Origin: Thalassia testudinum
Taxonomy: Eukaryota > Streptophyta > Magnoliopsida > Alismatales > Hydrocharitaceae
Reading direction: 5' to 3'
DNA: 64,000 nucleotides
Assembly: GCA_037157565.1 (NCBI GenBank)
Contig: JAZHRO010000013.1
Coordinates: 33,794,501-33,858,500 of the forward strand
The stretch's first letter is position 1, and the number at the start of each line of letters is the position of its first letter. The notes under the pieces are model-generated. The model searched no databases, had not been told where the DNA came from, and saw only the letters and a list, made by a program, of their open reading frames with translations. This document shows, piece after piece, positions 34,922 through 46,619 of the stretch. Both the position numbers and the translations under genes were made by a program.

Positions 34922-37078
34922 GTCCTGAAGGCAAAGAAGAAGAAGAAGAAAAGAAGAAATAGGACCGTAGCAAAGAAGAGAGAAGACAAGAAGAACACGA
35001 GAAGAAAATCTGAAGAAAGAAAGAGAAGCAAGAAAAGAAGGAGAAGAACACAGGAAGAACAAAAGAAAGAAGATTCAAGAGCCAAAGAGAAGAGAAGACA
35101 AAGAGGAAGAAAGAAGAGAAGAAGAAGCCAAATTTCCATATCTCTCTCTCGCTCTTTATTTTTGTAATAAGAAATACTGTACTTCTAGAATACAACTTGC
35201 TCCCTGAGTTCGACCTCGGGAGAACTTTATTTTTCGAGTAAAAAAATATCTGTAATGATGGCAATAACTAGCTGTACTAAAACGCTATTTCTTTAACAAA
35301 ACCTAGTCATAAGTTATCGACCACTCATCACAGTCCTAACCCCGGGTCTCTGGGGTGGCTGGCTCCGCTCTACACTAAACAGGTACAGGTACTTCCCTTG
35401 GTACTACGTACCCAAGAGACAGTACACTACCACGTCTTTCTTTCTCAGTTCGATTCCTTTCTCTTTCTAGGAGTTCCACTCCTAATTCCCCGTAGGGTTC
35501 CAGTTCTTTTAATTCAGCACATTCAGGTTTCACCTTTCCATTTTCACGTTCATACATCCCATATTCTCAGACATGCTCATTTATTCATAACAGGCAGCTG
35601 TTAAACCAATTTACAGCTAACTATTATTTCCTTTCCACATTTTCCAAGACTGCAGTATTCATATATTCCACTAGTTCTTCCCATCCTAGGATTCATGCCA
35701 TACCCTAGGATCTATCATACAATCTAGTTTTTCAGCCCTAGGATTCATGCAACACCCTAGGATCTACCATTCATTCTAGTTTCTCATTCCTAGGATTCAT
35801 GCAATGTCCTAGGTTCTATTTATGGTTCCATAATTTAACAGATTATACCAATAAACTTAAAAGCCACTCTACTGGTAACAACAGGCGTACTGGGGGCGTG
35901 GTCGGGAATCCCGCGTACCTCCGCAACTCCCGAGATTGTAACGGAACGGGGTCCTATCACAAGGATCAAACACAAGTAGTTTCTCAAAACAGTATATAAC
36001 TACTGTAGACGGGTAGAGGATTAAATTTCGAGAAGCACGCAACTCGAAACGCGGAAAACGGACACCGGACGGGCCCTAAACGGGTCGAAAACGACGAAAC
36101 AGTGCAAAATCAGACGTCTGGAACCTCTTCCAGACGTCTTAAAAAGTGGATCAGAGGTTACCCTTGCTCTGCGTGGTCTCTCAGACATCCAGAAGCCTGC
36201 GGGGGCGTCTGGCCTAGTTCCCAGACGTCCGATGGTCACCCCGGACGTCTGGAAGTCGCTCCCGTCGTCTGGCACAGTAGCCAGACGTCTGATTCGCGTT
36301 GGATGCGAATCTCAGAACCTGCGCGTACCCATTTCTCTCTCTCAGTACGGACGGTCGTAGGAAAGGAAGAAGGTACGAAAATAACTTACTTACCAGACGT
36401 CTGGACAGTCCTCCAGACGTCTTCCCCGTCGTCTTGTTGAAAGCCCAGACGTCTGATTCTGGAAAAATTTCCAGAACCAGGGTGCGGCTCGCCCTCCGCT
36501 CGCGACGCTCGGCCGCGCCGCGACTCGTCCACCTGCTTCTCGAGCTGCAGCAGGCCTCCCGCGTCACCCCGCGTCTGCTGCTTCCCCCGCCGGCCGACCC
36601 TAGCAGCCCCGGCAAGCTCGCCCTCACGGCCGAGCGCCTCCTCTTCTCGCGCAGCACCTCCTCCCGCACTCGCCGCGGCTGCCACCGCCGCCGCTCGCTT
36701 GCGCTCGCACTCGCTGGAAGAAGAAGAAGGAGAAGCAGAGGTGGTGAGAGTGAGGGAGAGGGCGAGGCTTTTTAAAGCCTCGCGGGGAGAGATATTGCGG
36801 AACAGGGGGGCAGCGCCTACGGAGGAGAGGGAAAAAGGGCACCCGCAGTTCTGCGCGCGCAGGCGCGCAGACGCGACCGCGCGTGCCGTCGTAACTGAAT
36901 CCTAGACATCTGGGAGGGGTTCCAGATGTCTGGTCCGACGTCTGGGCCACCTCCCAGACGTCTTAAAAAACGTCTGAAGTCGCGCGTTCGTAACAATATA
37001 CAAACTCAAAGGAAGTTTTGTCCCCGAAACTTGCGCTAACTAGGGTGCAGGAAAAACGTCATAGTAACCATAACAAAC

Positions 37079-38319
37079 TCAAAGAGGACCAAAGCCGGTC
37101 CGAAAAGTCATACCCGCGAAGAGTTCCGGGTACCGCTCCCGCAATGCCGCCTCAGGCTTCCAGGTAGCCTCCTCGTATCGCTGGCTCCTCCACAAAACCT
37201 TTACCCGGGGCACTTGCTTCCGTCTCAAACTGCGGACGGCTCGGTCTAGAATCTGCACTGGTCGCTCGGGGTAGGTCAGGTCGTCGCCCACCTCGACGCT
37301 CTCGTGACTTAGTACGTGACTGGGATCGGCTACGTACTTCCTGAGGTTGGACACGTGGAACACGTCGTGCACACCAGAAAGCTGCGGGGGGAGGGCAAGT
37401 TTGTAAGCAACGGGTCCAACCCGCTCCAGGACCTCAAAGGGCCCCACGAACCTCGGCGCGAGCTTCCCTCTCACCCCAAACCGCTGTAGGCCCTTCATGG
37501 GCGAAACACGAAGGAAAACGTGGTCCCCAACCTCAAACTGCACCTCTCTGTGTCTCCGATCCGCGTATCTCTTCTGTCGGCTCCCGACAGTGCGGAGTCG
37601 CCTGTGGATCTGCTCGACTACCTCCTGACTCTGCTGGATCAACCTGGGGCCAACCTCCCACTTGGTCCCCACCTCAACCCAACTCAAGGGTGCCGTATAC
37701 CTCCGTCCGTACAGAGCCTCGTAGGGAGCCATGCCGATGCTCGAGTGATAACTGTTGTTGTATGCAAACTCTGCCAGGGGCAGGCGCTCCTCCCAAGAGC
37801 CCCTCCAGTCCAGTACACAGGCACGCAAAAGGTCCTCAAGTGTCTGTATCGTGAGCTCTGACTGTCCGTCCGTTTGGGGGTGGTAAGCTGTACTAAACCT
37901 CAACCGCATCCCTAGGGCCTGCTGAAACTCAGTCCAAAACTGGGACGTAAAGCGGGTATCCCGGTCGGATACGATTTCCCACGGAACTCCGTGTAGTCGT
38001 ACCACGTCGCGGATATACCTCTCCGCCAACTGTGCTGGTCCCAAAGTGACTCGGATCGGCAAGAATCGTGCCGTCTTCGTCAGTTTATCCACAATTACCC
38101 AGACAGTGTCGTGTCCTCGTTGGGTAACAGGTAAGCCACCACCAAGTCCATGGTGATGCTCTCCCACTTCCACTCTGGCACTGGAAGCGGCTGTAGCAGC
38201 CCTGCAGGTCTCTGATGCTCGGCTTTCACCTGCTGGCACACTAAGCACTGCTGCATGAATTCACCCACATCCCGCTTCATCCCCTTCCACCAAAACTCGC
38301 GTCTCAAGTCGTGGTACAT
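37079..38319 (-). pseudogene. Gypsy integrase with chromodomain-like tail, frameshifted
   Basis: Inserts retroelement DNA into the genome. The N-terminal HHCC zinc-binding part is at 38319-38150 (CLVCQQVKAEHQRPAGLLQ). The reading frame then shifts near 38135-38145 into the core domain (VDKLTKTARFLPI; SDRDTRFTSQFW; YHPQTDGQSE, supplying the D, D and E catalytic residues). The C-terminus holds a segment with VKVLWRSQRYEEATWKPE and RERYPELF, like the chromodomain-type tail of plant chromoviruses. Stop at 37079-37081, only 84 bp from the 3' LTR. The frameshift makes it inactive. Confidence 0.9.
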
Positions 38320-38481
38320 CTTCGTGTTTCCGGGATGTATGGTGAATCAGGAACCGTGTGCCTCAGTCAGGAGCTCTCTCAACAGCTCATCGTCCCTGGG
38401 AACACACAACCATCCCCTCAGGCGCAACACCTAGTCTGCGAAAGAGAAGTCCCCTTGGTCTCCTGACAGTACTCTGTCGCG

Positions 38482-39876
38482 CTAGGACTGCAAGTACGGA
38501 TCGGCCGTCTGTCCTGTGATGATGCGGTCTATCAGCTCTGGCCTAGTCTGTCGTGTCACCGTTACTGCCCCACTGTGCCCTCGTAACTCTAGGGGTAGCC
38601 AACTGCCCACCTCCTCCAAAAGGCTCAAACTCTGTAACTGTAAACTGGCCAAGTGTGCGGGCGCCTTATGACTCAAGGCGTCAACCGCCACATTGGCCCT
38701 TCCCGGGTGGTAGGAGATGCTGCAGTCGTAGTCCTTCAGGAGCTCCAACCAACGTCTCTGTCTCATATTGAGCTCCTTCTGATCAAAAAGGTATCTGAGG
38801 CTCTTTTGATCTGTGAAAATCTCGAAGGTCTCACCGTACAAGTAGTACCTCCAGGTCTTCAGTGCGAAGACGACAGCTACCAACTCCAGGTCGTGGGTAG
38901 GGTAGGTATGCTCATTGGGCTTCAGTTGCTGCGAAGCGTAAGCGACAACGTGACCCCTCTGCATGAGCACACCTCCTAACCCCTGCAAGGAGGCATCCGT
39001 GTACACAATGAACCCGTCACTACTGTTAGGGATGGTGAGCACGGGAGCCGAGGTCAACCTCTCCTTCAGCTCCAGAAAACACGCCTCACAGGCGTCTGTC
39101 CAAGCGAAGGGCACGTCCTTCCAGGTCAACTGTGTCATAGGACGCGCAATCTGTGAAAAACCTCTGATGAATCGTTTGTAGTAGCCTGCCAGTCCCAGGA
39201 AAATGCGAATCTCTGTGACTGAACGCGGTCTCTCCCACCTAAGCACTGCCTCAACCTTGGCTGGGTCTACCGCCAAGCCGTCTCCAGAGATCACATGACC
39301 TAAGAAGGTCTCCTCCCTCAGGCAGAACTCGCACTTGCTGTATTTGGCGTACAGCCTACGTCGTCTCAGAGTGTCCAGAACCATCCGCAAGTACTGTCCG
39401 TGTTGCGTCCGATCTCGAGAATAGATGAGTACATCATCTATGAAAACCACCACGAACTGGTCCAAGTACGATCTAAACACCCGATTCATCAGATCCATGA
39501 AAGCAGCGGGGGCATTGGTCAGCCCAAACGGCATGACCAAAAACTCGTAGTGTCCGTACCGGGTGCGGAAAGCTGTCTTGGAGACGTCGGTCTCCCTGAT
39601 CCTCAACTGGTGGTATCCAGACCTCAAGTCTATCTTGGAAAACACCGTGGCACCCCGCAACTGGTCAAACAAATCGTCGATCCTCGGCAGCGGATATCTG
39701 TTCTTGATGGTGACCCTATTCAGCTGTCGGTAGTCCACACAAAGGTGTAGGGTCCCATCCTTCTTCTTCACAAACAGTACCGGGGCTCCCCAGGGAGACG
39801 CACTGGGCCTCACGAAACCTTTCTCCAAAAGGTTCTGCAACTGAGACTTGAGCTCCCATAGCTCAAGCGGTGCCAT
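38482..39876 (-). pseudogene. Gypsy reverse transcriptase-RNase H
   Basis: A 464-codon open stretch. It covers RT motifs [51 protein letters not shown] and the catalytic [13 protein letters not shown], then the RNase H half ([35 protein letters not shown]) ending in the connection [16 protein letters not shown]. The catalytic aspartates remain. It is listed as a pseudogene because it is out of frame with protease upstream and separated by stops from integrase downstream. It is the longest intact retrotransposon frame in the window. Confidence 0.93.
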
Positions 39877-39914
39877 CCTGTATGGCGCGGTGGAGATGGG
39901 GCTGGTCCCTGGTA

Positions 39915-40514
39915 CTAGCGAGATCTCAAACTCGACCTCGCGCTCGGGTGGTAGTCTTGGTAACTCGTCATGAACACGTCAGGGTACTCTCTGACCACTG
40001 GGATACTCTGGAAGTCTGCCACGGGGCTGGGCTCTGCCACCACACAAGCTAGGAAGCCCTCACACCCCTGGCTCAAAAGTCTCGCCGCCCGAAGTGCCGA
40101 AATGCACCTGAAGCCTCCGTCTACTGGTTGTCCGTGAAACTCGAAAGAAGGCAACTTCGGCATGGAGAAGACAATCTTCCTCTCAAAACAGTCCACTAAG
40201 GCGCGGTAAGCGGACAGCCAGTCCATCCCCAGAATTACGCTAAAGTCCTCCATCTGTATCATAATCAGGTCAGCTGGCAGGCTATGTTTCCCGACGCTGA
40301 CCTCACAATCCGTGTACACCTCGTCAGCTACAAATAGCTGACCACTCGGACCTCTGATTACGAATGGATTCTCTAACAGTGTATAATCCTGGTCCAAACT
40401 AACTGCGAAACTGGCTGCAACAAACGAGTGCGCAGCGCCGGAATCGAAAAGCGTGAACGAGTCTGCCGGAAACTGAAACCATACCTGACACAACTGAGCC
40501 CGAAGCTTTGGCAT
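39915..40514 (-). pseudogene. Gypsy aspartic protease domain
   Basis: The retropepsin that cleaves the polyprotein. The active-site triad is seen as FTLFDSGAAHSFVAASFA, with a flap-like region and VILGMDWLSAYRALVDC, typical of plant Gypsy elements. The frame leaves the RT frame near 39970, where a base change in length breaks the polyprotein. Confidence 0.9.
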
Positions 40515-40523
40515 CCCTGTGTG

Positions 40524-43500
40524 TCAGGGCGTTGATACACCCCTCACCTCTAGGTGCGGACGAAGCAGCCACACTCCGCGTCGGACAGGCAGGTGCTGAC
40601 CGGTACCCTCCTCGTGACTGCTGTCCTCCTCCTCACGCCTGGTAACCGTGGCCTCCTGCGTGCCCTCCAGTGCTCTGCACGGGAAGTATCTGCTGACCTC
40701 CTGCCCTAGACGGGCAGTCCCTCCTGATGTGGCCCGGCTGGCCACACTGGTTGTAACGACCCGATTCCCGAGTCCCTACGAGACACGAGAACCGGACCGA
40801 CTCAACTAAACCTAAGACCTAGTCGTCCAATGAGGAAGTAACCAAAAGAGCAGTAAAATAAACCACATTCAACATGAATATAACTAACAGTAAGAAAAAA
40901 AACAGCAGTAAGGAAAGAAACCACTACAGTATGTACCACCACAACAGTAGAACAACATTCATAACATAATATGTATCTGCAAGTAAAGAAAAGTACAGCG
41001 GAAACAAGAACTACTCACTACAGTGGAACCAAAAAGAGGTACAAGAGAACAGTGGTAACTCTACTGGACCCCACTCGGCCCAGCGTCCTCTGCAGCCATT
41101 GACCCTAGCTGCTCAACACCTGGTCCTGAAAGGTAACGAGTGTAACACGTCAGCAAAACACTGAGTAGAGTGGCAGCTAAACTAAAGAAACAGTAAAGTG
41201 TACAGTAGCTGTTTTAATTTTCATTCTTCCTTTATTTACATCTTTCTATTGTTTCACAATTTATCTATTTCTCAGATCCTTCACTTGATCTCGAATGTTC
41301 CTCGTGGGACCGATCTTGATTGCAGTCTTTTCCGAACAGTAGAAGTAGCACGTGGTGCTCTCCTGGCTGGGAGAGTCCCCCGTGGTGATCCTACTCTCAG
41401 TCAACCACCCCAAGGTCACTGACAGACGTAACGGTGACTACGGCATGCGCGGTAAACGCACGGGTAGCTAACCCGCACTGGCACGCGGTCAGTCGTTTCC
41501 TTTAACGGGTGCGCCCAAAGCACAGCACGGAACCTGTACAGGGCAGAGCCCTCTCAGTAACAGGGGTCCAACCCCTCCACAGTAACCAAACAGGGGCCTT
41601 GCCCCTCCACAGTCCGCGCACCCTCGCCTGACTACCCTGGTGTGCCCCAGTGGGCCTAACAAGTCGGTGTAGGAGGCTAGCAGAACCCCGGGGCCCGTGG
41701 GGTAGCTAGTACCTCCCTACTCTAGTAGCTCTCCTCGGTACTACGTACATGAGGGCCAGCAAGTCGGTACAGAGTGGCCAGTCCTAACCCCGGGTCCCTC
41801 GGGCGGCTAGCTCCGCTCTGCACTAAACAAAGGGACAGTCGCTCTCCTTGGTACTCCGTACTCAAGGGCCAGCTCACTTCCCCAATTCTATTCCATTCAC
41901 TTTCCAGGAGTTCTGCTCCTAATTCCCCGTAGGGTTCCAGCTCTTTAACTCAGCGCATTTCGGTTTCACCTTTCCAGTTTCACGTTCATACATCCCATAT
42001 TCTTACTCATGTTCATTTATTCATAACAGGCAGCTGTTTAAACAAATTTACAGGCAGCTATTATTTCTTTTCCACATTTTCAAGACTGCAGTGTTCACAT
42101 ATTCCACTAGTTTTCCCATCCTATGATTCATGTCATACCCTAGGATCTATCATACAATCTAGTTTTCCAGCCCTAGGATTTATGCAACACCCTAGGATCT
42201 ATCATTCAATCTCGTTTCTCGTTCCTAGGATTCATGCAATGTCCTAGGTTCTATTTATGGTTTCATAATTTAACAGATTATACTTAAAGCCACTCTACCG
42301 GGTACAACAGGCGAACTGGGGGCGTGGTCGGGAATCCCGTGTGCCTCCGCAAGCCCCGAGACTGTAACGGAACGGGGTCCTATCACAAGGATCAAACACA
42401 AGGAATTTCTCAAAATAGCATATAGCTACTGTAGACGAGTAGATGATGTAATTCCGAAAAGAACGCAACTCGAAATGCGGAAAACGGAACCCGAATGGGC
42501 CCTAAACGAGTCGAAAACGACGAAACAGTGCAAAATCAGACGTCTGGAACTTATTCCAAATGTCTTAAAAAGTGGATCAGGGGTTACCTTGCTCTGCGTG
42601 GTCTCCTAGACGTCCAGAAGCCTGCAGGGGCGTCTGGCCTAGTTCCCAGACGTCCGATGGTCACCCCGGACGTCATGAAGTCTCTCCAGTCGTCTGGCAC
42701 TGCAGCCAGACGTCTGATTCACGCTGGATGCGAATCTCAGAACCTGCGCGTACCCATCTCTCTCTCTCAGTACGGTCAGTCGAAGAAAAGGAAGAAGACG
42801 GAAATAACTCACCTTTCAGACGTCAGGACAGTCTTCCAGACGTCGTGCCCGTTGTATCGCTATTAGCCCAGACGTCTGATTTTGGAAAAGTTTCCAGAAG
42901 TAGGGCGCAACTCGCCCTCCGCTCGCGACGCCCGGTCGCGCCGCGTCTCGTCCGCCTGCTGCTCGAGCTGCAGCAGTCCTCCCGCATCGCTCCGCGCCCG
43001 CTGCGCCCCCGCCGGTCGGCTCCCGCTGCCCCGGCAGGCTCGAGCCCTCACGGCCGACGCCTCCTCCCCTGAGCAACACCTGCCGCGGCTGTCGCCGCCG
43101 CCGCTCACTCGCGCTCTCGCTCACCGACTGGAAGGAGAAGAGGAAGGGGGCAGAGGTGACGGGAGTGAGGGGGAGGGCGTGGCCTTTTAAGGTCGCGCGA
43201 GGAGGAGAGAGAGCGCGACAGAGGGCGCAGGAGGGAGAGGGAAAAAGAGAGAGAGGGAATTTTTGCAGGTCTGCGCGCTCAGGCGAGCAGACGAAACACA
43301 CGTGCCGAATAACTGATTCCCAGACATATGGAAGTGGTTCCAGACGTCTGGTCCGATGTCTGGGCCACCTCCCAGACGTCTTAAATGACGTCTGAAGTGG
43401 CTCATTCGTAACACTGGTAACAGAGGGGAACCTGACTCCCGCCCTCAGTGGGTCCCTGCTGTCGGCTGGGCGGGGGTCCAGTGCTGGCGACTGGCCCCTG

Positions 43501-43848
43501 TCGAGGGTCCCCAAAGGCCACTGATGGCCCTGCAAAACGTGGCGGCTCTTCTGCGGACGCCACATGTCTCCTTTGAGTTCTCCTAACACACCTAGTGTGA
43601 CGGCGAAAATCTCGTTCCACCACCAACTCCCCTGTCGTACGCTCGGAAGGGGGAGGAGGGGGTGACGATGTGGGTGGAAGCTGAAATTCTTCTCGAACCA
43701 CCTCTCGAATTAGTTGGACGAGGTCCGGAGACGGTATGCTCAGGAGAAGAGGAGGGGTAGTATGTACTCCAAGCCCGACACATCTGTCCCTCGGGCCCCG
43801 ACCTCGGTCGCGCCCGTGGCCCACCCTCCTATTTCCACGACGAGGCAT
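40524..43848 (-). pseudogene. Gypsy gag, internally deleted and split by a solo LTR
   Basis: The nucleocapsid/capsid gene. The start codon is at 43848, and the N-terminal segment (43848-43414) has Arg-rich then Pro/Ser-rich sequence with DLVQLIREVVREEF. The capsid (retrotrans_gag) domain expected next is missing: the frame passes directly to the basic/Pro-rich linker. The zinc knuckle is cut by the solo LTR at 40752-43413. The first two-residue-spaced Cys pair is encoded on the right side; the GHIRRDC half, with its His and last Cys, is on the left side (about 40746-40700). A 5-bp duplication CTGGT borders the insertion. The gene is inactive. Confidence 0.85.
40752..43413 (-). mobile_element. 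Solo LTR of the same Gypsy family nested in gag
   Basis: 2,662 bp, TGTAACGACC to TTCGTAACA, with perfect target duplication CTGGT at 40747-40751 and 43414-43418. It has the same orientation, length class and palindrome clusters (about 42537-42880 and 43318-43400) as the host element's LTRs. Confidence 0.93.
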
Positions 43849-44016
43849 CTCCTACAATGGAGACACAAAACAAAACGAAACACGTCAACACGGAACGATA
43901 CCTAACGAAAACGTCTAAGAGTTCACGTCAAAAGGTATGTTGTGGTGGCTACTCTAGCTATAGACATGTGAATTGGTTATTTTCTAGTCAGTTGAATCAC
44001 TTCTCGGGACGACCTT

Positions 44017-44028
44017 GCTCTGATACCA
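44017..44028 (-). other. Primer-binding site of the Gypsy element
   Basis: On the minus strand this reads TGGTATCAGAGC, the standard complement of the 3' end of initiator-methionine tRNA, three bases from the inner edge of the 5' LTR. Confidence 0.93.
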
Positions 44029-45408
44029 TCTTATAACGACCCGATTCCCGAGTCCCTACGAGACACGAGAATCGGACCGACTCAACTAATCCCGAGACCT
44101 AGTCGTCCAATGAGGAAGCAACCAAAAGAGCAGTAAAATAAACCACATTCAACATGAAATATAACTAGCAGTAACAAAATACAGCAGTAAGGAAAGAAAC
44201 CATTACAGTATATACCACCACAATAGTAGAACAACATTTATAACATAATATGAACTACAGGTAAAGAAAAGTACAGCGGTAACAAGAACTACTCACTACA
44301 GTGGAACAAAAAGAGGTACAAGAGAACAGTGGTAACTCTACTGGACCCTACTTGGCCCAGCGTCCTCTGCAGCCGCCGACCCTGGCTGCTCAACACCTGG
44401 TCCAGAAAGGTGACGAGTGTAACACGTCAGCAAAACGCTGAGTAGAGTGGCAACTAAAACAAATGAAACAGTAGAGTGTACAGTAGCTGTTATGTTCTGT
44501 TACTTTCTTTATTTACGTCTTTCTATTGTCTCACAATTTATCTATTTCTCAGATCCTTCACTTGATCTCGAATGTTCCTCGTGGGAACGATCTTGATTGC
44601 AGTCTTTTCCGAACAGTAGAAGTAGCACGTGGTGCTCTCCTGGCCGGGAGAGTCCCCCGTGGTGATCCTACTCTCAGTCAACCACCCCAGGGTCACGGAC
44701 AGACGTAACGGTGAGTATGGCACGCGCGATAAACGCACAGGTAGCTAACCCGCACTAGCACGCGGTCAGTCGTTTCCGTTAACGGGTGCGCCCAAAGCAC
44801 AGCACGGAACCAGTACAGGGCAGAGCCCTCTCAGTAACAGGGGTCCAACCCCTCCACAGTAACCAAACAAAGGCCTTGCCCCTCCACAGTCCGCGCACCC
44901 TCGCCTGACTACCTTGGTTTGCCCAGTGGGCCTAACAAGTCGGTGTTGGAGGCTAGCAGAACCCCGGGGCCCGTGGGGTAGCTAGTACCTCCCTACACTA
45001 GTAGCTCTCCTCGATACTACATACACGAGGGCCATCAAGTCTGTACAAAGTGGCCAGTCCTAACCCCGGGTCCCTGGGGCGGCTGGCTCCGCTCTGCACT
45101 AAACAGGTACAGGTACTTCCCTTGGTACTACTACCCAAGAGACAGCACACTACCACGTCTTTCTTTCTCAGTTCCATTCCTTTCTCTTTCCAGGAGTTCC
45201 ACTCCTAATTCCCTGTAGGGTTCCAGTTCTTTTAACTCAGCACATTCAGGTTTCACCTTTCCAGTTTCACGTTCATATATCCCATATTCTCAGACATGCT
45301 CATTTATTCCTAACAGGTAGCTGTTAAACCAAGTTACAGGTAGCTATTATTTCCTTTCCACATTTTCCAAGACTACAGTATTCATATATTCCACTAGTTC
45401 TTCCCATC

Positions 45409-45545
45409 CTAGGATTCATGCCATACCCTAGGATCTATCATACAATCTAGTTTTCCAGCCCTAGGATTCATGCAACACCCTAGGATCTACCATTCATTCT
45501 AGTTTCTCATTCCTAGGATTCATGCAATGTCTTAGGTTCTATTTA
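45409..45545. repeat. CCTAGGATTCATGC short tandem array in the LTR
   Basis: Three units of roughly 58 bp, each with CCTAGGATTCATGCAA or close variants followed by CCTAGGATCTA. The array is conserved in the other LTR copies (for example 22682-22815, 35684-35815 and 42116-42255). Confidence 0.8.
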
Positions 45546-45832
45546 TGGTTCCATAATTTAACAGATTATACCAATAAACTTAAAAGCCACTCTACCGGTT
45601 ACAACAGGCGTATTGGGGGCGTGGTCTGGAATCCCGCGTACCGCCGCAACCCCCGAGACTGCAACGGAACGAGGTCCTATCATAAGGATCAAACACAAGG
45701 AGTTTCTCAAAACAGTATATAACTATTGTAGACGGGTAGAGGATTAAATTCCGAGAAGCACACAGCTCGAAACGCGGAAAATGGACTCCGAACGGGCCCT
45801 AAACGGGTCGAAAACGACGAAATAGTCCAAAA

Positions 45833-46185
45833 TCAGACGTCTGGAACCTCTTCCAGACGTCTTAAAAAGTGGATCAGAGGTTACCTTTGCTCTGCGTGGT
45901 CTCTCAGACGTCCAGAAGCCTGCGGGGGCGTCTGACCTAGTTCCCAGACGTCCGATGGTCACCCCGGACGTCTGGAAGTCGCTCCCATCGTCTGGCACTG
46001 CAGCCAGACGTCTGATTCGCGTTGGATGCGAATCTCAGAACCTGCGCGTACCCATTTCTCTCTCTCAGTACGGACGGTCGTAGGAAAGGACGAAGGTACG
46101 AAAATAACTTACTTACCAGACGTCTGGACAGTCCTCCAGACGTCTTCCCCGTTGTCTGGTTGAAAGCTCAGACGTCTGATTCTGG
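45833..46185. repeat. Cluster of CCAGACGTCTGG-like palindromes (downstream cluster)
   Basis: Twelve matches or near matches to the self-complementary 12-mer CCAGACGTCTGG (core GACGTC), irregularly spaced. Equivalent clusters occur in all LTR copies of the family. Confidence 0.9.
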
Positions 46186-46480
46186 AAAAATTTCCAGAAC
46201 CAGGGCGCAACTCGCCCTCCGCTCGCGACGCTCGGCCGCGTCGCGACTCGTCCGCCTGCTGCTCGAGCTGCAGCAGGCCTCCCACGTCACCCCGCGTCTG
46301 CTGCTTCCCCGGCCGGCCCTAGCAGCCCCGACAAGCTCGCCCTCACGGCCGAGCGCCTCCTCTTCTCGCGTAGCACCTCCTCCCGCACTCGCCGCGGCTC
46401 CCACCGCCGCCGCTCGCTCGCGCTCGCACTCTCTGGAAGAAGAAGAAGGAGAAGTGGAGGTGGTGAGAGTGAGGGAGAGG

Positions 46481-46502
46481 GCGAGGCTTTTTAAAGCCTC
46501 GC
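46481..46502 (-). promoter_or_regulatory. Palindromic TATA-like element of the Gypsy LTR
   Basis: GCGAGGCTTT, TT, AAAGCCTCGC: a perfect 10-bp inverted repeat whose centre reads TTTAAAAAG on the minus strand. It lies about 120 bp from the terminal palindrome cluster and is a plausible TATA position. The promoter role is inferred. Confidence 0.45.
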
Positions 46503-46619
46503 GGGGAGGAGAGAGAGAGCGGAACAGGGGGGCAGCTCTTGCGAAGGAGAGGGAAAAAGGGCACCCGCAGGTCTGCGCGCACAGGCGCGCAGACGCGACA
46601 GCGCGTGCCGCTGTAATCG

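Larger units (their letters stand above)
32719..35330 (+). mobile_element. Solo LTR of the second family (copy II), inverted relative to copy I
   Basis: 2,612 bp starting TGATGAGAACCTCG and ending CACTCATCA, so the ends form the inverted repeat TGATGAG/CTCATCA, with the 5-bp duplication CAGTC (32714-32718 and 35331-35335). It is alignable with copy I in reverse orientation along most of its length. No internal retrotransposon region is present. Long LTRs of this kind resemble Tat/Ogre-type Gypsy LTRs, but I cannot assign the family. Confidence 0.87.
28945..36995 (-). repeat. 3' LTR of the Gypsy element, split by two solo LTRs
   Basis: The LTR sequence runs 28945-29604, 32381-32718 and 35336-36995, adding to about 2,660 bp. 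It begins TGTAACTACC and ends TTCGTAACA. The two interruptions have their own 5-bp duplications (CCAGG and CAGTC). The palindrome clusters lie at about 36112-36460 and 36900-36980. Confidence 0.92.
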
